Positions 30,201-39,939 of a stretch of 64,000 nt of DNA are shown one piece after another. The translations under genes were made by a program, and so were the position numbers. Under the pieces are notes generated by a model. It saw only the letters and a program-made list of their open reading frames with translations, was not told the origin of the DNA and did no database searches. The DNA is from Mesostigma viride (taxonomy: Eukaryota; Streptophyta; Mesostigmatophyceae; Mesostigmatales; Mesostigmataceae), in NCBI GenBank assembly GCA_009746045.1, contig RPFO01000826.1, forward strand, positions 1-64,000. The letters are read 5' to 3'. The stretch's first letter is position 1. The number at the start of each line of letters is the position of its first letter.

Positions 30201-33200
30201 GTGTTGGTTGAGCATCGCACCGCTTTTCGCTCGCCCCAGGTGGTCTGGGGGGGTGTCACCCATCAGGTGGGGGTTGTCACCCATCAGGTGGGGGGTTGTC
30301 GCCCATCGGGTCTGGCGGGCGCCAATATCCGCAGCGGGGGCCTGGGGGAAGGAGCTCGGCATATTTTTGTTGTTGATTTTTATGAGTGCAGGTCCATCCT
30401 TTGTGTGACCTGTAGCGGGTGTCGTGGGGACAGGTTGGACGGCATCAGGAGTAGTTATGGACTTGTTGTTGGTGTGTTTACGCAGCCTGCTTTTCCGCAT
30501 GTCGGCCCATACATCAAGAGGCTGGTTATCTGGAGGTTTACCATGAATCTGTATGGTCGAGTATGTGCGCTGACACCAGCTAATGCATGGTGTTGCGCCG
30601 AACATGCATGGCAAGAAGTAGGACCTACGTCTTGCTCTGCCATTCCTTGTAAGGCAGCTGCTTGGTGCTTTCTTAAAGGTTGCCGAATCCATCCCAGCCC
30701 AACCCCTTCTTTGGCACGTCTCTCCCCCTGTTCCCCTCCCTCCGCAGCCTGTGTTTACCCCACCACAATCCCACCAGACACCACACCACAGCACAGCACC
30801 CACACTACAGCACACCACCCCACACCCTTCCACATGCTCTGTGCCGATCTTTGTGACATATCCCCCCATCGCCACCCCACCCAACCCAACCCAACCCAAC
30901 CCAACCCAACGCAGTCCAACCCCGCCCTCTCCATCGTGCTTTTTCGTTGCGATCTTCTGTTCAGGGCGACAAGAACCTGGTAAAGTTCGACGGCGACCAC
31001 AACTCGGCGCGCCCCTCCTTCTACTACGACTCAGTATGCATCTTCTTCTTCAACGTGCTCAACCCCCCTTCGGCGCGGCCCCCAGAGGCGTACGCGCGGG
31101 AGGCGATGGAGTTCACCCGCATGCCCCGCCCGGAGACGCGGCCGTACGCGGGCGAACAGGGCAGCCAGGCGCAAGAGGTGAGACACGGTGGAACTGGGCA
31201 CTACTGTTGGTGAGCCTAGGAATGCTCGCTGGCGTAACAAACGAGCCGTGCCATCGTTGTGGAGTAGGGCGCTACTTCGAGACGAACTCAGGAACTCTGG
31301 CATAGTCTCGTCGGTAATGGCTGGCTATAGGGCAGGGCGTGCGTTGAGGGGAATGCCCGCAACGGCAGCTTGTTTGGCCGTAAGCAGTAGTCATTTTCCC
31401 CCAACACCTGGCAAATGATGTTCCAACACCTGGAAAATGTTCCCGTTGGCGCTGTCCCAGCAAGCTGCGTTGAAGTGGTGTTTACTTCAGGCAGGTGCGG
31501 GTGAGGGATGCTAGAACTTCCAGGGTGGATTCACTACAGACCTTATCACAGGTCACCTATGGTGACCTTATCAAAGGTCACTATAGACCTTATCTGGTGA
31601 AAAGTGGTTTGTGGTCAGGGTGCCGGTGGTGCTTCCTTGTTTTCCTTTTGCAGAATGATTAGCTCATCCCAGATAACTCGGCTGGGTTTAAAGTACAGGC
31701 AACGCATCGATCTTAGCTGTCACCTGGGATTAAAAAAGCTGTCCAGTGGTATGCGTGTTCGTATGGTTGGCATTCCCACCGTGAGGTCACTCTCCTTTGG
31801 GCGCACCTGGTCCGGGCTCTGTTTGCATTCCCAGGACTGTGAAATCTCTCGCATGCCTATAGTAGTAGTAGTGGTACCGTGCATTAATGAATGGAATCGC
31901 ATGACCCTGGCTCCCTGGATACCTCGCATGCCCTTGCTGATGTGGCGCCTCCTCGGGCTCTCATTCTGCGTTGACAGGAACACGAATGTGCTTCTTGCAT
32001 AAATAGGCTATGCATAAATAGTACACAAATAGGCTGTGCATAAATAGGCTATAAATAGTGCATAAGTAGGCTATGCATGCTCTTACTGATACTGCTCTTA
32101 TTTCGAGACCATCGTCTTTTGGGCTCACCTGACTTCCGTATGACAGAACTTTCTGCCCGAGCTCGGCTGTCACGTGAGATAATTTTGTTATCTTCTAACG
32201 TACCTATACTCTCCCTTGTTGCTCCCTCCCTGTGCTTTGACAGGACTTTCTACTCGAGCTCGCAATGCTGCAAGAATCGGGCGGCTCGGACCGCTCCCCC
32301 AGCGGTGCGCAGCGCTCGGCAGATGCTCGTGCGCTCGCTGCCCTTTCTTGTTTTCTATTGCTTGCATGTTTGTTGCCGGCTTATTGCCTCTTTATTGCCG
32401 CTTTATTGCCGATTTTTAGCCGCTTTATTGCCGCTTTTCTTACCGGTTTCTTTTCCGGTTTGGACAGCCGCTGGCTCCTCTGTCCCTTGCTGCTTGCTCC
32501 TGTGGGCTACGTAAGCCGCGTCGCCCACACGGCTTGCGCATGGGCAAGTGTAAAGCAGGTTAGGGCACATTGGTGCGTACCAGCCGGTTTCACAAGCGCA
32601 CGTGCCTAGCAGACCCCAGCGCTTTCCCCCTCCCCTTTCAGCTGTGTTGTTTTCTTAATTTTTTAAACTGCCTTTCTCTGCTACCTGTGCTGTCTTTGTT
32701 GGCTGCCTTTGTGGCCTTGTCTTCGCTTGTCGCCATCGTATGGTGTGTGTGTGTATGTGTGTATGAATGTGTGTGTGGCCAACAGACCGGGGCTCGCCCA
32801 TAATGACGCGCAACCCATCGGACAGCATCATCCACTATGCAGGGGAGAGGGAACAGGTAACTTAGATAGTTCGTTTCACACGGTTCTGACTGCTTCTAGT
32901 GTGGCCCGCGGCAAAGTATAACAGTGACAATCTGGCCCCTTACCCCCCGCTAGCCCTCCAAAAGATCGCCCGGTTAGCAGGCCAGGGGTCTTAATAGACC
33001 CAGTACGCAAGCCGCGGGGGGGGGGGGGGCACCCACTGGCTTTGCTACGTGTATTTGGACCCCAACCGCCCCTCCTGGCCTTAAGAAGGTTTTGGACTGC
33101 TGCCGCTCTTCACCCCTTTTTGTGAATTCCTTGTGTGTTTCTTTCCTTCTGTGTGTAATTGTGTGGGAAGGATACGCTCATGAGGGTCTGCAACGAAGCT

Positions 33201-34906
33201 GGCCTGGCTTGGGCTTTATGTGGCTTTTCTCCCCCTCTTTTTTGTATTGCCTTTGCTCGGTGCATTTGCGCAAGCGGGCTTGACCTGTGAGAGGTGAACG
33301 GGCAAACAGGTGTAGGCTGTGTGTGTCTGTGCCTTGTGTCCGTGCGGGCGTTCTTCCTTGCTTGCATGGGAGTGGGAGTGGCTTGGCGCTCCCCTCCATG
33401 TCCCCCATCCCCCACACACCCTTCCTTTGTGTGTGGGTACCAGATGTGTGTGAGTACATTTGGCAAGAAGTTCATGTTGGCATCAGACGATGCACGTACT
33501 TGCGGGGTGTATATACTTCGCTGCCCGCACATGAAGGAGTTCACAGAACGCGCCAGGTGTTGTCCTGACCCACTTGATAAAACCATGTGAACAGTGAGTT
33601 TCTTTCGGTGGTTGCCTAGCGGGCAGCTCTACTGGGTGGGATCCGTCCTATTGGCCAGGCCTGATCCCCCCTTATCCCTAATGATCGGCCAGATCAAATC
33701 CCCTTATCATCAAACGTTTGCACCTTTATTTCAACTTTGCGTCTTCTTTCTTTCATTGTTCCCTTGTATTTTTCCTCCATCGATCTATCACCGCCCAGGT
33801 CCTGTCCCCCCGCCACAGCGTCGGCGCCAATGGCCCGCGGACCACCCGCATCGGCAGCATAAGCGGCCTACCGACGGCTGTCTCCATCGCTGCCGCGGCT
33901 GCTGCCGCCACCGCCGCCGCTGCTTCCGCCGCCTCGGGCCGGCGGCCGTCTCCGTGGGCTGACAGGGGCACATTTGCTCCGGAGCCGTCCGACGCCGGGT
34001 TGGAGGAGCAGGTGGGTGCTGGCTAGCTCACGCCACTGCTTGCACATTGGGTGCCCAGGTGGGTGCTAGCTAGCACACGTTACTGCTCATATATAGGGTC
34101 AAGTGCCTCATGCACGGAATTGTACATGATCCAGCAGCGCCAGCATGGCATGTTTGGGACCGGTGGGTCCTGCGCTTTAGGTGTGGCTGTAAACCATCGT
34201 GGTGGTGCCACCGCCAGCATAGGCAGCGGGAACCGGTGGGTGCTGCGTAGCGCGTATGTTTGACCATTGTCTGGTCTTGCTGGTTCAGTTCTGAGGGACA
34301 TAACAGCTTCCTTACAGATAGGGTCCATGCCAAGGTAAATTATTAGAACATGGAGCACAAAGTTCTGTTGGGATGCTTGTAGAGTATCCCAGCCTATAAC
34401 CCCGTCTAACTCGTCCCCATGGCCTATAACCCCGTCTAACTCGACCCCATGGCCTATAACCCCGTCAAACTCGTCCCCATGGCCTACAACCCCGTCTAAC
34501 TCCACCCCATGGCCTATAACCCCGTCTAACTCCACCCCATGGCCTATAACCCCGTCTAACTCCACCCCATGGCCTATAACCCCGTCTAACTCCACCCCAT
34601 GGCCTGTAACCCCGTCTAGCTCCACCCCATGGCCTACAACCCCGTCTAACTCCACCCCATGGCCTGTAACCCCGTCTAGCTCCACCCCATTGCCCCGAAC
34701 CACCCCCCCAATGTTGGTTCACGGCTGTGCAGATGTTGCTGGCGGCATTGCAGGCTTCCCTAGAGGACATGCACCTGCCAGCGCCAGACACTGGCAGCCC
34801 GCACACCCCGAACTTGGGCGATGGTGGCGTGAGCGGGGGAAGCGAACGGAGACTCACGACCCACAGGAGTAGTCGAGGGGCCGATGCGAAGCCCAACGGT
34901 GCTTGA
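21754..34906 (+). CDS. Plant-type alpha/beta hydrolase (S33-like), about 11-12 exons
   Basis: Exons: 21754-21779, 22228-22309, 22596-22702, 24060-24186, 25004-25098, 26942-27065, 29676-29855, 30965-31177, 32244-about 32304 (or 32328), a possible 14-bp micro-exon 32843-32856, 33799-34011, 34733-34906 (TGA). Frame and phase agree at every junction through 31177. The fold is clear: VVYCHGNS (oxyanion region), DFSGSGHSTGEY, nucleophile elbow LWGRSMG (S140), acid FGHATEDNF (D231), base FDGDHNSARP (H259). This matches the plant/protist alpha/beta-hydrolase family with HGN and GRSMGA signatures; the substrate is not known. Homologues start with an II-RPPRAEY-like segment. Here the first exon, MEVCNQLWR, fits phase but is weakly supported. 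The tail after residue 318 is Ser/Ala/Pro-rich and variable. Introns are long and repeat-filled. Confidence 0.88.
22668..22759 (+). repeat. Tandem duplication of the exon 3 donor region
   Basis: The exon 3 end, GTCTACTGCCACGGCAACAG plus GT, is repeated 54 bp downstream as GTCTACTGCCACGGCAATAG plus GT. The sequence before it is partly duplicated too (CAGCTACCCTGC versus CAGCTGCCTTTC). This gives two candidate 5' splice sites. Confidence 0.8.
26031..26315. repeat. Interstitial telomere-type repeat (TTTAGGG)n
   Basis: About 40 head-to-tail TTTAGGG units with one variant near 26051 lie in the intron between hydrolase exons 5 and 6. TTTAGGG is the telomere repeat of most plants and several algae. 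Coding exons on both sides show this is internal, not a chromosome end. Confidence 0.97.
26316..26642. repeat. 20-bp satellite TGTCATGTTTCATGTTTATG
   Basis: About 16 copies with minor variants (GTTTGTG, GTTTCTG) start exactly where the telomere-type tract ends. They read open in all three plus-strand frames but show no coding features. Confidence 0.95.
27142..27231. repeat. (CT)n microsatellite
   Basis: About 45 pure CT dinucleotides in the intron after hydrolase exon 6. Confidence 0.95.
27391..28498. repeat. 30-bp satellite, about 37 copies
   Basis: Unit CCATAACCATCATATCTCAT plus ATCTTCTTTG. Copies alternate between CCACAACC, CCATAACC and CCATGACC and between CTCAT and CTTAT/CTTGT, so parts of the array look like a 60-bp higher-order unit. 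It lies in the intron between hydrolase exons 6 and 7. Confidence 0.95.
28986..29245. repeat. 53-bp tandem repeat, five copies
   Basis: Units start CACCCCTTGTCAACTAACAA or CAACGAACAA and end AAAACCCTAAT. Located in the same hydrolase intron. Confidence 0.9.
34009..34090 (+). repeat. Tandem duplication of a hydrolase 5' splice site region
   Basis: CAGGTGGGTGCTGGCTAGCT at the end of the exon finishing at 34011 recurs 47 bp downstream as CAGGTGGGTGCTAGCTAGCA, and the similarity continues to ACTGCT. Confidence 0.75.
34390..34695. repeat. 30-bp minisatellite in last hydrolase intron
   Basis: About ten copies of CCCCATGGCCTATAACCCCG plus TCTAACTCCA, ending about 40 bp before the last exon. Confidence 0.9.
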
Positions 34907-35720
34907 CGATGAAATTTCGCGTCATTTGCTCAGGTGTAGGCTGGTTGGGGAGATATGATATGTCCCTCTCATGACGAGATTGGATCCATGCGTACGTACC
35001 TCTGTGCTGTTCTGTTCAGCCTGAGGGAAATGATTCTTAGTGGGAATTATTTTTTCAAGCGGCACTGCCATTTTGCGCTTGATGTGGGAGTGATTCTTTG
35101 AACAAGCGTGCCGAGTTGCGCTTGATAGACCGTGTCAGGCTCGCCGATGACCATCCTGGAACATAAATCTCACTAGTACTAGTAGCTATATTTATAACAT
35201 AGGAACACTAGATAGCATTGCAGCCATGCTCATGTGCAACGCTGTGGATTGTACATCTGACATGTCATACATATATATTTTTCTTACACACCAGTGCAAC
35301 GAATTCCAAGGTTCATTACACATGCCGATCTGAAAAATGTTGCATGTACGCAAGGACATTCTTCGTGAACTTAGAATTTTAAAAGCAGCTAGTCACGTAC
35401 AGCATTTTCAGACTGACGGAAAATCTGCTTGATCGTTCTGGGGGTGCCGGGCTAAAAGGGCCAGGATATTCGTTGCGCTTTGGGCCGGATCGAGTGATGC
35501 GGGAGTTGCCCCGGCACCTAGTAGGGTCGCCAAAGTTCATGAAAAGGATCAGCGCGCCACCAGCAGTCCGTCCGGTATCGGAAAATTTATTGTTCAGGCT
35601 GTACTATTTTTCAACGTAGTTTTCTAATGAGATTCATGCATGCATAGCTAGTACTGGGTGGCATACCGGCCTATGCTCATGACACACAAATGTACTAAAG
35701 CCGTACTATAATGAAAAATA
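34907..35720. other. Intergenic, 3' of the hydrolase
   Basis: No gene, RNA or repeat array is recognised. It is moderately AT-rich. It presumably includes the hydrolase 3' UTR, but no poly(A) signal could be assigned confidently. Confidence 0.5.
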
Positions 35721-35895
35721 TATAATTACTTACATCAGAGTAAAGGCACCCACGTAAAAATAAACAAAGCCAAAGCTACTGTAACAAGAGATACCAGGAC
35801 AAAACAACTACAGCCGGCATGGGACACTCGATCCAAACCCGGCGGAACGAAGTAAAACAGCCTAATAACCGTGCTGCACTGCAAAGTACTATAAT
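35721..35895 (-). mobile_element. 3'-end fragment related to the R2-like retrotransposon
   Basis: The stretch with ATAATTACTTACATCAGAGT at one end and GCCTAATAACCGTGCTGCAC at the other resembles the 3' end of the retrotransposon at 39815-39965 (ATAATTACTTACAGCAGAGT; ACCTAATAGCCCTGCTGCAC) in the same orientation and similar spacing. I read it as a short 5'-truncated relative. Confidence 0.5.
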
Positions 35896-35940
35896 TGTCA
35901 CCACCATTATACCCCAAGCCAGCCCCCGCTGGCCCAGGCA

Positions 35941-36461
35941 GTGACGCCCCTCCCACCCAGACCTGGGCGGACCTGCTCAAGCACCACGCCACCTCCACCA
36001 TCTCCACCACCTCCACCATCGCGGCACAGCTTTAGCAACAAGCACTCGACCTCCGCGATCGAGGAGGCCGACCGCACCCAGCGCAGCCACAATGTCATCG
36101 TCAAGCACTTCGACCAGCCGGCAGATGAGACCTCGACGACTCTTCTCACGGCATTCTTGCCCCCATGCACATCACTGGTGAGCTGTGGATGTCGGCTGCT
36201 CGCCTTCCCCGCGCGCGGGGTAAGGGATCCCCTGCTCCTCACCTTCATGGCGGACAAGCTGTTGTTTCTTAAAAACCGCAAGAAGCTCTCGAGGACTCGC
36301 TACACGCTGGACAACGACCTGACCTGGCCCAGCAACAACGGCGACGCGAGCTGTGGCCGACCTACCTCCAGCTCCGGCACAGCGCAGGGGGGAAGCCGGT
36401 ATACTGGCGGGGGGACGTGATCCACGTCGACCACAAGCCCTGGCAGGCACCCCCAGTCTAG
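35941..36461 (+). pseudogene. LINE ORF1-like (L1-type) fragment, frameshifted
   Basis: The plus strand encodes RSHNVIVKHFDQPADE, then RDPLLLTFM, DKLLFLKNRKKLSRTRYTL and DNDLT. After a frame change it reads AQQQRRRELWPTYLQLR, then YWRGDVIHVD, and stops at TAG 36461. This order (NVIV, RPLL-F, K-LKN, DLT-QQ-RR-LW, YWRG) matches the C-terminal RNA-binding region of L1-type ORF1 proteins. There is no start, the frame is broken and no ORF2 follows, so it is a remnant. Confidence 0.6.
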
Positions 36462-37194
36462 GGAATATAGCAGTAGTGTAGATTAGTAAAAATTAAATTA
36501 AATTAAATTATAACATGTCTCCGTTGGGAGATCATGTAGGGCGTCCCCAACATCTACTGCTCCAATTTTGGTACTTTTGAAATTCCATGCCTGGAGCGCA
36601 AAGTTTGCAATATATGTGCCGTTTGTAGCTCTAGCTCTATAATAACCTGACCAACCCCGCATTCCTCAAAGTACTTAGCACTTGTTGCCTATTCTCATTA
36701 TGCGAATCACATGATTAGGATGTGCTTCATGATTGCTATTGCTCGAGATTCAATTAAGAATGATTGACATCAATAAATGATGAACCAAATAAACCAAATT
36801 AGGCCACTTGACAAGTTCATGATCCATTTAAATTGTACAATTAAGCGATTAATTAATTCATAAATCATACATTACATGGGATACCCCCGTCGACGAGCTA
36901 GTGGTACGTACAATGAAACATTTGAGTTTGTAACATGTCTCCATGGATATATACATGTATGCTGGACCTCGCGCATCTCAGCCCTCTAAGAAATGTTATT
37001 TGAACTCAGGTCTAGATCTAAATATATACATGATCTGGATAATATTATACACTTCCTTAAAAGAGCATGAATCGAGCTTTACAATTCAGGACAAGGAACT
37101 CGTTTGCAAATCACGGCTGAAAGGCAAGTGCTCACAACGAAGCACGTGCTCTCAAGGCTGTCCACCTCGTCCAACCAAGCCCGGGCGAGCTGGC
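36462..37194. other. AT-rich intergenic region
   Basis: No gene is recognised. It contains ATTAAATTATAACATGTCTC directly followed by CGTTGGGAG (36506-36530), a dispersed motif also seen at 1460, 10402 and, inverted, 12563. Confidence 0.5.
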
Positions 37195-38920
37195 CTACTC
37201 AACAGGTCTCTTCTTGGCCAAGTTCGTGAGCCGTTTCTCGACGTCTGTCGGAATGGTCAAGATGGCCTGGCGATTGTTAGCTGGGTTGACAACAATGGTG
37301 TGTTCGAACCCCGCGTCCATGCACAGGTAGCAATTGACCAAGTTTGGCTGTTCAGCTTGCGCATCGGCGTCCATTTTGAACATCGTCGCCATACCCGGAA
37401 ATCTGTCCCAGTAGCGCACCCCCACCACCCATTGTCCCTTACGGAACAACTCCCTATCGACCTTGCCGTTTCTGTCGGCCACTCGCCTCACGAAAGTAGC
37501 GGCCACCTGATAAGGCTCCTGCAAGACTTCCGCTAGCCAATATGGATGATCTGGATCGTGGGACTCATCACCAGAGTAGGACTCGACGGCAAAAATGTCT
37601 CGCAGCTTCAGTCTCCTTCCCATCATCGTCCTCTCTGCCTGTAGTCTGTTCAGTCGCGTCCCTGCGTGCCCCCCTTGTCCGTTTGGGTTCCTTTGCACTG
37701 GCTCCCCCAGTTTGTGGAGCTTCATCCGAGCACCTCCCACATTCCAGCCGTCCATGTCGGTCCACTCCTTTCGACAATCCCACCACCTTTCCTCGGCGCA
37801 CGCACCGCCACAATAGCAGGAATACTGGCGCAGCATTAAGCGCGTCACATTCGACTTGTCCATGCGCCACCAGTGCGCCTTCTTCACTCCTTTGATTTCG
37901 CCGCGCCCTGGGCTGTAAGGAAGCACCTGCGCGTCGAAGACAAGATTTGCACAAGGGAAAGTTGAAGTTACGAGACCATCGAGCTAGTTGTGTTTTATTA
38001 AGCACTCCTGATCGCCAGGACTCCAAGAACGCCCTAGAAACGACGGCCGGCGTAACTATTCCCTGAACGAGGACTGTACACTTAATTACCTCGGGGAACT
38101 CGAAGAAGTTACGCCTGGTCGTTGTGGTCCCGCCCACCGCCCCCGACGCCAGATTCTCCACCAACTGGGCGGCCGTCTGTTTGTCCTGGTTCTCTTCCCT
38201 GATGTGCCACCTCCTCAACATGCACTTCACAGTCCCACCAGCTCCATCCACCTCCCCCTTTCCGTGCTGCTCCCCAAAGTAATTCCACTCAAATGACTCC
38301 AGGTGCGGATCCTCCGTCAGCAGCCGGGCCACTTCCGCGATCACATTCCTTGACTTGAACTGCATGGAGCAATTGTCCGACCACCCAATGAAGCGCTTCA
38401 CCTCTACCCCTTCTGACCGTAGTGTCGCCAGGATTTTGAGGATAGCAAAACGGAGGGCCCGCCCGTCCCTTTTCATTCCGCCCTGTCCGATGAAGTGAAA
38501 CTCCCTTCTCACGACCTTTCCCGACGCTGGATCCAAGTAGCGCACGATCCAGGGCATAAGGACGAATGTGACTGGATGCCAATACTGTGCTTGGAGATTG
38601 TGATAGGTGTAAGACTGGTAGTTCTCGGCGTAATCTGTGTGGCATACAAGGTCCCCCACCCGCATCCTTGAGAGACATTCCTTGGAGGCGTCCGCTTGCC
38701 ACCACGCGTTGAAGCAATGCTGGATGAAGTCCGGCCACTTGTCCACAATTGCCTCCTTTAGCTCCGTTGGTGTGGACTTGACGTCGACTTGCGTCAATCG
38801 CTGCCCACCAGCCTTTGCGATCTCGTCACAGTCGTCCTGCATATGCGCAGTGTGCACATACAGAAAAGACATCAACTTCGACCCACCAATGACCTGTAGA
38901 AAGAAAAAAGACAGGACCTC

Positions 38921-39064
38921 AGGAAAAATTGAAAAAGAAACGCCTTGGGGCGCAACCACTCCACTAAAAATTACCTCTGGCCCAAGAACTTCAGGAAACA
39001 TTGCAAAAGAAACGCCTTGGGGCGCAACCACTCCACTAAAAATTACCTCTGGCCCAAGAACCGC
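38921..39064 (-). repeat. 72-bp tandem duplication carrying a splice donor
   Basis: Two adjacent 72-bp units (38921-38992, 38993-39064) each contain the donor GGCCAGAG|GTAATTTTTA. The duplication is in frame (24 codons), so use of either donor keeps the reading frame. Confidence 0.85.
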
Positions 39065-39274
39065 ACCCGGCGGCACATCCTGCATCTCGTATCTGGTCCA
39101 TGAAATCAGGTGGTTGGAAGCCTCCTCCCGTTCGCATAACATGAAGTTCCGAATTCCACACTTGGGAGCCAGGCAAGTGCCCAACACACAAGCCTTACGC
39201 CGGATCGAGCAAACCCCCAACTCCTCGCCCAGGTCATGATCGGGCACCCCTTCCTCGTCGTCCAGCACCCTCCC

Positions 39275-39277
39275 ATG
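39275..39277. repeat. Left 3-bp target duplication (ATG)
   Basis: ATG next to the left TIR. The matching ATG lies at 55850-55852. Confidence 0.7.
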
Positions 39278-39306
39278 GGGTGGTTTTACCGGATTAGGAT
39301 ACATTT

Positions 39307-39814
39307 GCACGGCTTCAAATGTATCCTAAATGCACCATTGGCAAACATGGTTTCTGGACATGGTCGATATCATTAATATGTTTGGCAAGCATGATATGAT
39401 CATGCTTGCCAAAGATGTTGTCTCTTTTCATATTTCACACATATTATCGGCCTCGGCGTGCCATGCTTCCACGTTTGTTGTCTCTTTTCATATATTGTAA
39501 GTATGATCAATAAAATTCCAAACATGACCATGTTGGAGACTTCAAGTGGAGCATCATGATTACTGTTTTCACTATTACGTAACCCATGGTTCATGTTAAC
39601 ATGGCATAATGAGCAATCCTATTGACCCCATGACTAATGGTGAAGTTAATAAAGTTACATCGTGGCACGTCACTATAGCATCAAGTTGCATCATTGTGCA
39701 TAAAGTAGTTTAGCACTGAGTTGGCATGCCAACACCAGGTACACTAAATAAATTAAAACCAGAATTGATAAACAACCCAGTATCCAAATACAGTATCCAT
39801 ATATATTAAAAATA
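39307..39814. other. AT-rich left interior of the 16.6-kb element
   Basis: No gene is recognised. There is a hairpin at 39297-39326 (GGATACATTT, 10-nt loop, AAATGTATCC) and two copies of TGTTGTCTCTTTTCATAT at about 39417 and 39477. Confidence 0.6.
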
Positions 39815-39939
39815 TAATTACTTACAGCAGAGTGAAATCACTCAAACCAAAGCAAACGCCCAGCTATAAACCTATATACAGAGCCATGTCAAAGCTCTAT
39901 ACTACGATAAGACCAATGGAAACGCCTAACGGGAGGAAC

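Larger units (their letters stand above)
37195..39277 (-). pseudogene. 3' half of a DDE/RNase-H-like gene split by insertion
   Basis: Minus-strand exons: 39277-39047, 38893-38090, 37926-37195 (stop). The order of signatures is CVLGTCLAPKCG, WTRYEMQD, HTDYAENYQ (first acidic), SDNCSMQFKS (second), FGEQHGKGEVDGAGGTVK (third region), then a Cys cluster YSCYCGGACAEERWWDC and a C-terminal domain. I recall the same order (D-EN-Y, SD-C-Q-K, HGKG-D-GG-K) from uncharacterised animal and protist proteins. An RNase-H-like nuclease or transposase is inference. The 5' half lies at 55850-57120. The 16.6-kb insertion at 39277/39278 falls in coding sequence, so the gene is broken. Confidence 0.65.
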
